Shown here piece after piece: positions 49,221-58,080 of a DNA stretch of 64,000 nt. The stretch is taken from positions 221,765-285,764 of the forward strand of contig NZ_JADYWL010000006.1 in assembly GCF_015864825.1 (NCBI RefSeq), written 5' to 3'. The stretch comes from Psychrobacter sp. NZS113. GTDB lineage: Bacteria > Pseudomonadota > Gammaproteobacteria > Pseudomonadales > Moraxellaceae. A model generated the notes under the pieces. The model was not told the origin of the DNA. It ran no database searches and saw nothing but the letters and a program-made list of their open reading frames with translations. The translations under genes and the position numbers were made by a program. Positions within the stretch are counted from its first letter, which is position 1; each line of letters opens with the position of its first letter.

Positions 49221-49763
49221 ATGGATAGTATCAAACTGGCAAATGTTATTACATGGCTAAAACAGATTGCACTAAGTGAAGGCTTGATAGCAGCCTGCAT
49301 AATCGGAATATTTGGACTATGTGGTATTCTCATTACTCAGAAATATAAACGCAAAAAGGAGTATGAAGCCTTTTTGAGAATCAAGTTTGAGGAAGTGGCT
49401 TTTAGACTGGTTGATTTTGCAGCCATTATTCAGGAAATTCAATCTAAAAGTTTTTCAAGCAATGACGATGAAGCTTTAGATGTTGATGAATTTTACAGAG
49501 AAGGTGGCAAGATAGAAATATTGATAGCTTTATACTTTCCAGAGCTTGAGAAAAAATTTGAGTTGTTTTTAAATGCAGGTGGAAACCTGATAAATGCACA
49601 GCAGGAATATGAAACTAATCCTAGCGATAGTACTTTAGATGTACTTAAACAGTTTGATGAAGAGTATGATCGGGTTTATAAGAGTTTTTATAAACATATC
49701 AGATCATGCTCTTCTCATTATGCTAAGTCTTTAAAGCGTCATAAGAGAGTGCTAATTAATTAA
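49221..49763 (+). CDS. Uncharacterised protein with N-terminal membrane anchor (180 aa)
   Basis: A 180-residue protein that I do not recognise. A hydrophobic helix (residues 20-38, LIAACIIGIFGLCGILI) is followed by a basic KYKRKKEYE, so the long helical C-terminal part should be cytoplasmic. That part is rich in Glu, Phe, Lys and Asp and is predicted coiled or helical throughout, ending in a basic KSLKRHKRVLIN. Base composition is more AT-rich than in neighbours such as tkt. It is followed after 60 bp by a NERD-domain gene on the same strand. The pair may be accessory DNA. The ribosome binding site is weak (GGAAAAAC). Function unknown. Confidence 0.75.
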   Translation: MDSIKLANVITWLKQIALSEGLIAACIIGIFGLCGILITQKYKRKKEYEAFLRIKFEEVAFRLVDFAAIIQEIQSKSFSSNDDEALDVDEFYREGGKIEILIALYFPELEKKFELFLNAGGNLINAQQEYETNPSDSTLDVLKQFDEEYDRVYKSFYKHIRSCSSHYAKSLKRHKRVLIN

Positions 49764-49823
49764 ATTTAAAGAGTTTCGTTAGTACGCCTAGCACATTCTA
49801 TAACCATTCTAAAGATCGCTATT

Positions 49824-50888
49824 ATGTCCCTAAAATCCAGCTTCAAAGGTTTCCTAGGCGAGACCGTTATCAATGTCGCCATGTGGTTAAAACTAGAAAA
49901 AAACGTCTATCACCGATTGAACGGTATTACCTTGCCAAGAGCCAACGGTGGTAGTACCCAAATCGATCATATCATCGTCTCTGTATACGGCATCTTTGTC
50001 ATCGAAACCAAAAACTACAAAGGCTGGATATACGGTAGCGAAAAGCAAAGACAGTGGACACAAGCATTCCCGAATGGCAGTAAATTCAAATTCCAAAACC
50101 CATTGCGCCAAAATTATCTGCACATCAAGACGCTTGCAGATTTATTAGGCTTGGAGCTGAGCTACTTTCATTCGATGATTGCTTTCATCGGTGAGTGCGA
50201 ACTAAAAACCCGCGATGAGTTGCCCGAGCACGTATTGACAGGTGGTATGGTATCTTATGTGAAGAAGAAGCAAGATAAGATACTGACTGAAGACGAGGTT
50301 GAGTCCATCGTTGAGCAGATTAATAGCAACAGATTTAGTAAGTCTTGGCGTACCAATCGAGAGCATAAAGCTTATTTAAAAGACAAGCATAGCCTCTCAA
50401 ATAAACAGCCTAGCAGTAATGCTACTGATAAACCAATTGCTAAAACTGCCAGTAAGCCTATACCAGAGCCGATAGCAAAAGAAACCGCTAAACGAGCCAC
50501 GCTGAAAAGTAGAGAAGTGCTGCGATGGTCTGGTCAGACTGAGATTGATTCTAGTGACTTATCAACTGATAGTCTGAATACGCAGCAGACAAGTACACCA
50601 TATGATATGGCTAATAAAGTGTTTCTTACACCGTTTGAAGTTATAGATTCTGAGTTATCGGGCAACGATTTTAAAACGCCTGAATGTGAGATTATCACGT
50701 CTAACAGCAGCAGTCTTAAAGCTGTTGAGCAAACCAGTCATACTGCTGTGGCAGAGCAAATACCTGCCTGTCCAAGATGTCAGGGAGCAATGATCAAACG
50801 TGTTGCCAAAAAAGGCCAACACCAAGGGAAAGATTTTTTTGGTTGTAGTCAATTTCCTAAATGTTGGGGCGTAGTGAATATTGATTAG
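49824..50888 (+). CDS. NERD nuclease-related domain protein with C-terminal zinc finger
   Basis: A 354-residue protein with an N-terminal NERD domain (about residues 8-120). FLGETVIN, STQIDHIIVSVYGIFVIETKNYKGWIYG provide the Asp...Glu-x-Lys core of a PD-(D/E)xK-type nuclease fold. A low-complexity linker (about 190-310, rich in Ser, Thr, Lys and Pro) leads to a topoisomerase-type C4 zinc finger with CPRC and a second Cys pair in GCSQFPKCWG at the end. NERD proteins are thought to act on nucleic acids, and the zinc finger supports DNA binding, but a defined function is not established. It follows the 180-residue membrane protein gene by 60 bp. Confidence 0.9.
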   Translation: MSLKSSFKGFLGETVINVAMWLKLEKNVYHRLNGITLPRANGGSTQIDHIIVSVYGIFVIETKNYKGWIYGSEKQRQWTQAFPNGSKFKFQNPLRQNYLHIKTLADLLGLELSYFHSMIAFIGECELKTRDELPEHVLTGGMVSYVKKKQDKILTEDEVESIVEQINSNRFSKSWRTNREHKAYLKDKHSLSNKQPSSNATDKPIAKTASKPIPEPIAKETAKRATLKSREVLRWSGQTEIDSSDLSTDSLNTQQTSTPYDMANKVFLTPFEVIDSELSGNDFKTPECEIITSNSSSLKAVEQTSHTAVAEQIPACPRCQGAMIKRVAKKGQHQGKDFFGCSQFPKCWGVVNID

Positions 50889-50924
50889 CGGTATTCTATA
50901 TAAGACTTTATGCAGCTACTTTAG

Positions 50925-51863
50925 TTAAGCACAACTGGCAATTAACCAATCGGCAACCGCTCTCACTCGTGCAGAGCGTCTGACATCTGGATGCATCACA
51001 AGATAGAGAGGGTATTCTTGAGTGAGTGGAATATTGGTATCTAAGATTAAATTCTGATTGTCTGATGTAAATATTGGAGAATGAAGGTTCTCTAATATTT
51101 GTGGTGTTCGAGCGGTCAGCGCTACTCGATTAATTGGATCAACTGCCGTTAGCTCTGGGTATTGGTGAGCCAAAAACTCTGGCAGCAACGCAATGCCTAT
51201 TTTTTTACGAGCAGCATGACAGGCCATATATAAATCATTAGTGTTAAATGCAATCGTATAGGCATGCTGTTTCATCAATGCCTGTGACCAAGCCAGTACT
51301 CGAGTATTGGCTTGAAACTCTATTAGTTGCCATTGTTCAGAATGGGTGGTTTTGAGGTATTCTTCACTAGCAAAGAAACCGTATCTTGTGGACCCAATAA
51401 TACGAGCAACCAGATCTTCCTGTGTGGGACAACGTGTTCTTATGGCGATGTCTGCTTCTCTGTCATGTAAATTGCTCAGGCCAACTTCACCGCTCAACGC
51501 GACTAATATGTCTGGGAACTGCTGGCGAAGCTCAGTCAGAGCCGGTATCAGTACTTCATTTGCCCAGACAGGTGGTGCTGATATAACAACTTTGCCCTGC
51601 ATCGCGTTCTGATCAATCGCCATTCTCTCAAATACAGCTATCTCTTTTTTTACCTCAATGGCTTGGCTGTAGAGCATCGAGCCTTCTGGCGTCAGTGCAT
51701 AGCGTTTGCCCAATCGATCAAACAGATTTACCGCTAATGTTTGCTCAAGATGATCAATGCGCCTCGCAACCGTACTGTGTTGTACACCCATCTCTTCAGC
51801 ACAGGCAGTCAGCGTCTGTTTTTCTACCAAGCAGACAAAGTAAGCCAAATCATCCCACTGCAT
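50925..51863 (-). CDS. LysR-family transcriptional regulator
   Basis: A 312-residue LysR-type regulator. The helix-turn-helix spans about residues 4-60 (LAYFVCLVEKQTLTACAEEMGVQHSTVARRIDHLEQTLAVNLFDR), and the substrate-binding-like domain follows from about residue 85. Binding region II resembles the LTTR group regulating small exporters or stress functions, but the effector is not readable. AAAGGTGA lies 7 bp before the ATG at 51863, which I prefer to the ATG six codons upstream that overlaps this site. It is divergent from the SnoaL-like and DUF2798 genes across 160 bp, the usual layout of a LysR gene and its target. Confidence 0.92.
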   Translation of the reverse strand: MQWDDLAYFVCLVEKQTLTACAEEMGVQHSTVARRIDHLEQTLAVNLFDRLGKRYALTPEGSMLYSQAIEVKKEIAVFERMAIDQNAMQGKVVISAPPVWANEVLIPALTELRQQFPDILVALSGEVGLSNLHDREADIAIRTRCPTQEDLVARIIGSTRYGFFASEEYLKTTHSEQWQLIEFQANTRVLAWSQALMKQHAYTIAFNTNDLYMACHAARKKIGIALLPEFLAHQYPELTAVDPINRVALTARTPQILENLHSPIFTSDNQNLILDTNIPLTQEYPLYLVMHPDVRRSARVRAVADWLIASCA

Positions 51864-52023
51864 GTCACCATCACCTTTCAATATGAGCGCTAGTTTTAGT
51901 ATAAATAATCAGTTTAGCAAATTTCACCGTGCATTTTTGCACAGTGATTGCTGATCTATCCTCTGTTTATCTGTGTTGCACTAAATTAGAATTATTATCT
52001 ACTTTAAAAATATTGAGATACTA

Positions 52024-52443
52024 ATGCCATCACCATCAAATGCCCAGACACTCGATCAATTCGTCACTCATATATTTGTGGGCGAATATGAGCAAGCCAT
52101 GCAGCAATGTGACGAAAACGTTAAATTCGTGGTGTTTCGAGAGAATCCAGACAGTCAGGTGCCTATTTATGGCACTCACAGTGGTAAAAATGCAGGTATT
52201 GAGTTTTTTAAAAATCTTGCAAAAATGTTTGAGTTTGGCGAGTTTGTAATGAAGGAGTCAATCGTCGCTGATAATTATGTGATTAGATTTGGCAAGCTTG
52301 CTCACACAGTCAAACACACGGGGAAAGTATTTAATAGCCTTTGGTCAATGATTGTCCGTTTTAATGATGCTGGCGAGATTTGTCTGTACCGCATGCACGA
52401 GGACACGGCGGCTTTAGAAGCGGCTATGCAAATCTCAAGATAG
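52024..52443 (+). CDS. SnoaL-like / NTF2-fold protein (139 aa)
   Basis: A 139-residue single-domain protein of the NTF2-like superfamily, SnoaL type. Recognisable features are the N-terminal helix with FVTHIFVGEYEQAMQQC, the strand YGTHSGKNAGIEFFKNLAKMFEF, VADNYVIRFGKLAHTVKHTGKVFNSLWSMIVRFNDAGEI and the ending RMHEDTAALEAAM, the typical cone-shaped fold pattern. Members bind small hydrophobic ligands or act as isomerases; no catalytic residue can be assigned. It is divergent from a LysR gene and followed after 36 bp by a DUF2798 gene, so the two are probably co-transcribed and LysR-controlled. Confidence 0.85.
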   Translation: MPSPSNAQTLDQFVTHIFVGEYEQAMQQCDENVKFVVFRENPDSQVPIYGTHSGKNAGIEFFKNLAKMFEFGEFVMKESIVADNYVIRFGKLAHTVKHTGKVFNSLWSMIVRFNDAGEICLYRMHEDTAALEAAMQISR

Positions 52444-52479
52444 AAGGTAAATGAAAGGTTGAAACTGCTTGAGGTATTT

Positions 52480-52725
52480 ATGGAACAGATGAAGCACATG
52501 AAGCGAAAAAGTTATAAGTTTCGTATTGTTAATACTGCAATCATGGCCGTCTCATTATCAGGGATGATGACCATTTATATTACCTTTATCAACCTTGGTA
52601 TGGTGGATAGATTTATTTATTACTGGTTTAAGGCTTGGATGCTGGCTGCACCTGTCGCCTTTGTTTGTGTCATGATGATAGCCAATCCGGTGCAAAAACT
52701 GACTAAAAGACTGCTAGACTCATAA
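52480..52725 (+). CDS. DUF2798 small membrane protein (81 aa)
   Basis: An 81-residue protein with two membrane helices (about residues 17-36 and 50-70) and basic ends. FRIVNTAIMAVSLSGMMTIYITF and KAWMLAAPVAFVCVMMIANPVQKLT match DUF2798 proteins. GAGGT lies just upstream of ATG 52480, preferred over the TTG at 52459. It follows the SnoaL-like gene by 36 bp and is likely the second gene of a small LysR-linked operon. Function of the family is unknown. A 15-bp tandem repeat follows directly after the stop codon. Confidence 0.86.
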   Translation: MEQMKHMKRKSYKFRIVNTAIMAVSLSGMMTIYITFINLGMVDRFIYYWFKAWMLAAPVAFVCVMMIANPVQKLTKRLLDS

Positions 52726-52729
52726 TTCA

Positions 52730-52769
52730 TCAGAACGCTATTACTCAGAACACTATTACTCAGAACGCT
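52730..52769. repeat. 15-bp tandem repeat after the DUF2798 gene
   Basis: tcagaacgctattac occurs at 52730-52744, with one change at 52745-52759 and partially at 52760-52769. It starts five bases after the DUF2798 stop codon. It is not a terminator. Confidence 0.92.
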
Positions 52770-52840
52770 TGAATTTATTGTCACGACTGCTGTCGAATCA
52801 AGTTTTATCGGTGCGCTAGACGCATCCTAAAAACTAACGG

Positions 52841-53812
52841 CTACTTCATGATAAAAGCGACGTCAAAATCATGAGTTGGCACAAAGTTACTTTCTTTAAT
52901 CTCAAACGTCGTTGGTCCAATCTTTTTGACTTTACCCTTACCTTTCCAGCAGAACGAGACCAGCTCGTTAGGGTCGCGTTTTACAGTCAGCTTAAAGTTG
53001 GTGATAGGTTTGGCCCAATTTGCTCCCGTAGTCAGGATATAACTTAAGGCATGATAGGGACGACCACCATTCTTGTTAAACCCTTTCTGAGTTGAAGCAT
53101 CTACGCAAAAATTTGGAAACTCTTCCTCACCTAGATGCACCGAGCCACCCACTAACGGTTTATACGTGTGTTTGACCTTGGTGATAGTATTGGCTTTAAA
53201 GGTTTGCTCCCAACTATAAATAATTTGTGAATCCCAAGGCATATAAAAGTACCCTTCATCATAGATAAATTTATTTAGTGCCTTATTATTACAATCTACA
53301 AGACGTTGATTGATGTCATCGGTATCAAATTTATAGGTCCAAGGTGACATCATTTCAGCATCACTAATACCGCACGCCTTAAAAATGTTGGTGGTATCAA
53401 TAGGTGTTTTCCCATAGTGTCTATTACCATCTTTGGTGACAATCGGATGCATAAAAGTACGAACATGCTGATTAGGAATGATAGGCTTACCACTGGCCCA
53501 AACTTTAAAGTTATCATAAGTGGCACTTATATCAGCGTAATCTGAGTCTATAGAGCTAGGCACAGCCGGCATAGGAAAAAGAACCGTCTCAGTAATGTCT
53601 TTATTACTGAGATTTTTAAACTCATAATTGACGCGAATTTCATCTTTTGAGATGTATAAATCCTCACTATGCATGCTGATGTTTTTATTTTTAAGGTATT
53701 CAACACCGCCTGCACCGACATAGCCAGTAGAGTCATTTGCTTGGGCAGCCGTCATCGTTATCAGCACAGCACAAGCTAACGTACCGCTAGACACAAAATG
53801 TCTCTTATCCAT
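52841..53812 (-). CDS. DUF4424 family exported protein
   Basis: A 323-residue secreted protein. From the ATG at 53812 there is a signal peptide ([23 protein letters not shown], cleavage before NDSTGYVG), followed by the DUF4424 pattern (GGVEYLKNKNISMHSEDLYISKDEIRVNYEFKNLSNKDI). It has further Cys residues and a conserved FPMPAVP and YSWEQTFKAN, all consistent with a periplasmic beta-rich protein. GGAAGAA precedes the start. The gene overlaps the end of the upstream ATPase gene by 8 bp, so it is the last gene of the peptide transporter operon and probably translated by coupling. Whether it works with the transporter is unknown. Confidence 0.87.
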   Translation of the reverse strand: MDKRHFVSSGTLACAVLITMTAAQANDSTGYVGAGGVEYLKNKNISMHSEDLYISKDEIRVNYEFKNLSNKDITETVLFPMPAVPSSIDSDYADISATYDNFKVWASGKPIIPNQHVRTFMHPIVTKDGNRHYGKTPIDTTNIFKACGISDAEMMSPWTYKFDTDDINQRLVDCNNKALNKFIYDEGYFYMPWDSQIIYSWEQTFKANTITKVKHTYKPLVGGSVHLGEEEFPNFCVDASTQKGFNKNGGRPYHALSYILTTGANWAKPITNFKLTVKRDPNELVSFCWKGKGKVKKIGPTTFEIKESNFVPTHDFDVAFIMK

Positions 53813-54776
53813 ATATTTCTTCCAAGCGTAAACAAGCCACCAATCGACCATCCCATTCGCGCAGTTGTGGCTCTATCTCGCTGCATTGCTGCTTGGCATA
53901 TGGACAACGTTTATGCAGTGCACAGCCACTTGGTGGGTTAAGCGGACTTGGTAGCTCACCTTGCAGCGTCAGATCGTTCTTGTGGCCATTTACCGTTGGT
54001 GCAGCAGCCAATAGGGCGATGGTATATGGATGCTTTGGTGCATTATAAATCGCTTCTTTAGGACCGTGTTCGACCGCTTGACCTAAATACATCACCATCA
54101 CATCATCAGCGACATGACGTACGACTGACAAGTTATGCGAGATAAAGACATAAGCGGTACGATACTCATCCTGCAAATCCATAAATAGATTTAAGACTTG
54201 GGCTTGAATTGATACATCGAGTGCAGAAGTAGGCTCATCAGCGACGACGATTTTAGGATTGAGCATCATCGCACGGGCGAGGGCAATCCGTTGGCGCTGA
54301 CCCCCTGAAAACATGTGTGGATAGCGGCCAGCATGTTCGGGACGTAGACCAACATTTCTCATCATCTCGTTGATTTTGTCACGCTTTTCTTCTTTAGAGA
54401 GTTTCGTATGGATATCCAATGGTTCCGTCAACTGATAGCCGATAGTATGGCGCGGGTTCAAGCTGCCATAAGGGTTTTGGAATACCATTTGAATTTCGGT
54501 ACGTAAGTCTTTGAGCGCCTTTCTACTATAGCCAGTGGTGCCTTCATCGTTGATAAATAGCTCACCATGAGTAGGCGCTTCGATCAGCGTCAGCTGGCGG
54601 GCAAGGGTGGATTTACCGCAGCCTGACTCACCAACGACTGCCAATGTCTTGCCAGCTTCAAGCTCGAACGAGATACCATTGAGGGCTTTTACGTATGCTT
54701 TTGCTTTGCCCAGACCTTGTGATACTGGGTAGTGCTTGTGTAGGTTGTCTGCTTTTAAGACCACTTTGTTACTCAT
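53805..54776 (-). CDS. dppF: Dipeptide/oligopeptide ABC transporter ATP-binding protein (DppF-like)
   Basis: A 323-residue ATPase. Walker A GESGCGKS (about residues 49-56), the Q-loop, the signature SGGQRQR (about 165) and Walker [13 protein letters not shown] are intact. The C-terminal oligopeptide-transporter extension with [14 protein letters not shown] carries the four cysteines typical of OppF/DppF-type subunits, which can hold an iron-sulfur cluster. It pairs with the other ATPase encoded just upstream; the start ATG overlaps that gene's TGA (ATGA). At its 3' end it overlaps the DUF4424 gene. The choice of dipeptide over other peptide substrates is inference. Confidence 0.92.
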   Translation of the reverse strand: MSNKVVLKADNLHKHYPVSQGLGKAKAYVKALNGISFELEAGKTLAVVGESGCGKSTLARQLTLIEAPTHGELFINDEGTTGYSRKALKDLRTEIQMVFQNPYGSLNPRHTIGYQLTEPLDIHTKLSKEEKRDKINEMMRNVGLRPEHAGRYPHMFSGGQRQRIALARAMMLNPKIVVADEPTSALDVSIQAQVLNLFMDLQDEYRTAYVFISHNLSVVRHVADDVMVMYLGQAVEHGPKEAIYNAPKHPYTIALLAAAPTVNGHKNDLTLQGELPSPLNPPSGCALHKRCPYAKQQCSEIEPQLREWDGRLVACLRLEEIYG

Positions 54777-55840
54777 ACTTGGGACTCCAAAGTAGCAGCG
54801 TGAGAGGGGCGAGAGGTAATATTAGAATCAATACAACGTACCTTACCAGTTGGTGTATCTAAAATAGGCGGTGGTACTTCACAAGCGGATTCTTTATACG
54901 GGCAACGCGGAGACAATAGGCAACCACTTGGGCGATCGTATTGACTGGGTACGACACCGGGCAAGCTGTTTAGACGGTCTTGACCGATAGCCAACTCAGG
55001 GATGGCTTGCAGTAATGCTTCAGTATAAGGGTGAGCAGGATGTTGAAAAATCTCTGGCACAGTACTGGTTTCAACCACTTGTCCGGCATACATGACCGCG
55101 ACATCACGTGAGTTCTGTGCGACCAGTCCCAAGTCATGAGTGATCAATACCATCGCCATCTGCTTTTCGCGTTGCAATCGGCTCAGCAAGTCCATGATTT
55201 GCGCTTGGACGGTGACATCCAGAGCCGTAGTCGGTTCATCGGCTATCAGTAGTTTTGGCTCACAAGCAATCGCCATCGCAATCATAACCCGTTGGCTCAT
55301 ACCACCTGATAGCTGATGCGGATATACCTTGAGACGGTTTTTGGCATCGGGCATCTCAACCAATTCTAGCAGCTCTAAGATGCGCGTCTGTACTGCGGCG
55401 CCTCGTAAACCAAGGTGCTTGCGTAGTACTTCGCCCAGTTGCATCTCAACGGTGAAACTTGGATTTAGGCAAGACATCGCATTTTGAAAAATCATAGAGA
55501 TGTCTTTACCAATGATGCCGCGCTTTTCTTTGGCTGGCATGCTAAGCATATCTTTGTTATCAAACACCACTCGCTGTGCGCGCACGGTTGCAGAGGGTGG
55601 CAACAGTCCCATTAGCGCCATCATAGTGACGGATTTACCGGAGCCAGATTCACCGACGACGGCGATGACCTCACCTTGTGTAATCTTTAACGACACATCA
55701 TCGACTGCACGAAAGGCGCGTATCCCTTGACCGAAAGTAACTGAAAGATTTTCGATATCTAATAACAATGGAGATTCTTTTTTTGATGCGCCATTCATAG
55801 AGGTATGATTGATAGGCGTTTTAATTAATGGATCAGTCAT
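54773..55840 (-). CDS. dppD: Dipeptide/oligopeptide ABC transporter ATP-binding protein (DppD-like)
   Basis: A 355-residue ATPase. Walker A GESGSGKS lies near residues 58-65, the signature LSGGMSQR near 172, and Walker [13 protein letters not shown] follows it. The C-terminal [14 protein letters not shown] motif is the cysteine-rich tail found in OppD/DppD. The first 25 residues are a variable polar extension. It begins two bases after the permease gene ends and overlaps the next ATPase gene by four bases, showing tight translational coupling in the operon order A-B-C-D-F. Confidence 0.92.
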   Translation of the reverse strand: MTDPLIKTPINHTSMNGASKKESPLLLDIENLSVTFGQGIRAFRAVDDVSLKITQGEVIAVVGESGSGKSVTMMALMGLLPPSATVRAQRVVFDNKDMLSMPAKEKRGIIGKDISMIFQNAMSCLNPSFTVEMQLGEVLRKHLGLRGAAVQTRILELLELVEMPDAKNRLKVYPHQLSGGMSQRVMIAMAIACEPKLLIADEPTTALDVTVQAQIMDLLSRLQREKQMAMVLITHDLGLVAQNSRDVAVMYAGQVVETSTVPEIFQHPAHPYTEALLQAIPELAIGQDRLNSLPGVVPSQYDRPSGCLLSPRCPYKESACEVPPPILDTPTGKVRCIDSNITSRPSHAATLESQV

Positions 55841-55841
55841 G

Positions 55842-56756
55842 TTAGGTCACCTGCTTTAATTTGGGATCTAGCGCATCGCGTAAGCCATCACCAGTCAAGT
55901 TAATCGACAGGGCAGCCAAGAAAATAGCGACACCCGGCCAAATAGCGAGCCAAACATTACTCTGAATATATTGGCGTGCCGTACCTAACATGGCGCCCCA
56001 TTCGGCATCTGGTGGCTGTACACCAAAGCCTAAGAAACCAATCGCGCCTGCTTCTAAAATAGCAGAAGAGAAAATCATCGTCGCCTGTACAATAAGCGGT
56101 GCCATGCAGTTGGGCAAAATGGTAATAAACAATAAGCGCAGTACGCCAGCACCCATCACTTGTGAGGCAATAAAGTACTCACGTTGTAGCTCTACCATCG
56201 CAGTGGCACGAGTCAGCCGAATAAAAGGTGGTGTACAGACCAGTGCGATCGTAATAATCGTATTGGTCATAGAAGGCCCTAAGATAGCGGCAATGATGAT
56301 GGCCAATAGTAAGCTCGGGTAAGACATCAAAATGTCATTGACTAGCATGACGGCCTTGCCCCAGACCTTTGGCCAAAACGCAGCACTTAGCCCAAGTGAA
56401 ATACCAACCAACATCGCAAGAGTCGTGGCGCTCAGACCAATAAACAGTGAATAACGCGCACCATACATCACCCGAGATAGCGTATCTCGACCCGCATCAT
56501 CAGTGCCGAGCCAAAACATCGTATTGCCGCCATCCAGAAAGGCAGGTGGCAATTGCTCTTGACCGGTGAATAATTCATAAGGGTCATGGGGAGCAATGGT
56601 AGGCGCGAGTATGGCAATAAGCACCATCAAAGCCAGTACAATAAAACCAAGTACCGCGCCTTTATTGCGACAAAACGTCGATAAAAATAGCTGCCAAGAC
56701 GAGGGCGGCGTGAGTGCCGCAAGCTTAAGATCAGAGGGAACAGCAGAAGGCTTCAT
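55842..56756 (-). CDS. dppC: Dipeptide/oligopeptide ABC transporter permease (DppC-like)
   Basis: A 304-residue inner-membrane permease. The N-terminal [34 protein letters not shown] helix and loop, [15 protein letters not shown] [24 protein letters not shown] block, and the EAA motif region in the loop [20 protein letters not shown] are typical of DppC/OppC. Six membrane helices can be placed. AGGAA lies 6 bp before the ATG at 56756; the ATG two codons upstream overlaps this site. It is followed by the first ATPase gene after one base, and preceded by the other permease after 143 bp. Confidence 0.93.
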   Translation of the reverse strand: MKPSAVPSDLKLAALTPPSSWQLFLSTFCRNKGAVLGFIVLALMVLIAILAPTIAPHDPYELFTGQEQLPPAFLDGGNTMFWLGTDDAGRDTLSRVMYGARYSLFIGLSATTLAMLVGISLGLSAAFWPKVWGKAVMLVNDILMSYPSLLLAIIIAAILGPSMTNTIITIALVCTPPFIRLTRATAMVELQREYFIASQVMGAGVLRLLFITILPNCMAPLIVQATMIFSSAILEAGAIGFLGFGVQPPDAEWGAMLGTARQYIQSNVWLAIWPGVAIFLAALSINLTGDGLRDALDPKLKQVT

Positions 56757-56899
56757 GAGCATTTCCTATAGTGGCTAACGCGTTACAAGTATGTAGAGTT
56801 CCATTTCTAGCAACCATTCAGAAATGTGCTGAAAACGACTCAAAACCATGCAATCGCTGTTTTTCACTACTTATAATATGAGTATTTATCAATGTTAGA

Positions 56900-57916
56900 T
56901 TAAGAAGTATGTCGAATACGTGGGTTGATAAGACCATACAAAATATCAATAAATAAACTAACCAAAATCAAGGCAGTGGCGACCAGTAAAATACCATTCT
57001 GTACGATAGGATAATCACGAGTGAAAAATCCATCGAGTAGCCAATTACCAACGCCTGGCCAACTAAAGATGGTCTCGGTAATAATGGCACCTGCGAGTAA
57101 TGTCGCCATCTGTAGACCAACGACAGTGACTACCGTAATTAAGGCATTACGCATCACGTGTACCAATATCACACGGCTTGGTGATAAGCCTTTGGCTCTA
57201 GCCGTACGTACGTAGTCTTCATCCAGTACTTCTAGCATCGCCGAGCGCGTCATCCGTGCAATCATTGCAAGTGGAATGGTCGATAAGGCAATAGAGGGTA
57301 AGATAAAGTGTTTGACCACGTTCCAGAATGCGCCAGGTTCTCCCGATGTGAGAGAGCCAAGCAACCATGAGCCATATAGTGGCTGCACATCTAAGAACTG
57401 CGCGACAGAGATCACCCCAGCGACAGGCAAAAGGCCTAAATAGTGAGCAAATATCCCAGTAAGGATAGGCCCCAATAAATAGATAGGCATAGAGTATCCT
57501 GCCAACGCACCTGACATGAGGGTGTAGTCAATCCATGTACCACGGCGTAGGGCAGCGAAAATGCCCAAGCTCACGCCAATGACACTAGCAATGACAATGG
57601 CGCATAGAGCTAGCTCTAAGGTTGGGACGAAATGGGCAAAGAAATCTTGTAATACGGGAGTACGAGTACGAAAGGACTCGCCAAAATCACCCGTCAAGAT
57701 GCCAGTCAGATAATCCCAATATTGGGCTACAAGAGGTTTGTCTAATCCCAGTCGCTCTAGGGCGCGAGCATGTAGCTCTGGATCGACCATACGTTCGCCC
57801 ATCATAATCTCAACCGCATCTCCAGGGACGAGACGAATCAGAGTGAAGGTCGATAGCGTTAAGCCAAGATAGACAGGAATGAGAATAGCGATTCGACGCA
57901 GAATATAAAGTAGCAT
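56900..57916 (-). CDS. dppB: Dipeptide/oligopeptide ABC transporter permease (DppB-like)
   Basis: A 338-residue inner-membrane permease. The N-terminal YILRRIAILIPVYLGLTLSTFTLIRLVPGD helix and loop are diagnostic of DppB/OppB. LGLDKPLVAQYWDYLTGILTGDFGESFRTRTPV follows, and the EAA-type loop (EVLDEDYVRTARAKGLSPSRVILVHVMRNALI) marks the contact with the ATPases. Six membrane helices are visible. It lies 164 bp after the binding-protein gene, without a recognisable terminator between, and 143 bp before the second permease gene. Confidence 0.94.
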   Translation of the reverse strand: MLLYILRRIAILIPVYLGLTLSTFTLIRLVPGDAVEIMMGERMVDPELHARALERLGLDKPLVAQYWDYLTGILTGDFGESFRTRTPVLQDFFAHFVPTLELALCAIVIASVIGVSLGIFAALRRGTWIDYTLMSGALAGYSMPIYLLGPILTGIFAHYLGLLPVAGVISVAQFLDVQPLYGSWLLGSLTSGEPGAFWNVVKHFILPSIALSTIPLAMIARMTRSAMLEVLDEDYVRTARAKGLSPSRVILVHVMRNALITVVTVVGLQMATLLAGAIITETIFSWPGVGNWLLDGFFTRDYPIVQNGILLVATALILVSLFIDILYGLINPRIRHTS

Positions 57917-58080
57917 GGGCTGCTCAATAGTTGTGATTCAATGATAAGAGGGCTTTCGATGGTATGAGGGTTCGCGACAACGCGTTTAATGCAGATGAAT
58001 ACGGCTGGTGCAGGAAACCTGATCCAGCCGAATATAAATTAAACCATTATGTATGTCGTATCGAACGTAATCAGTCAGGG

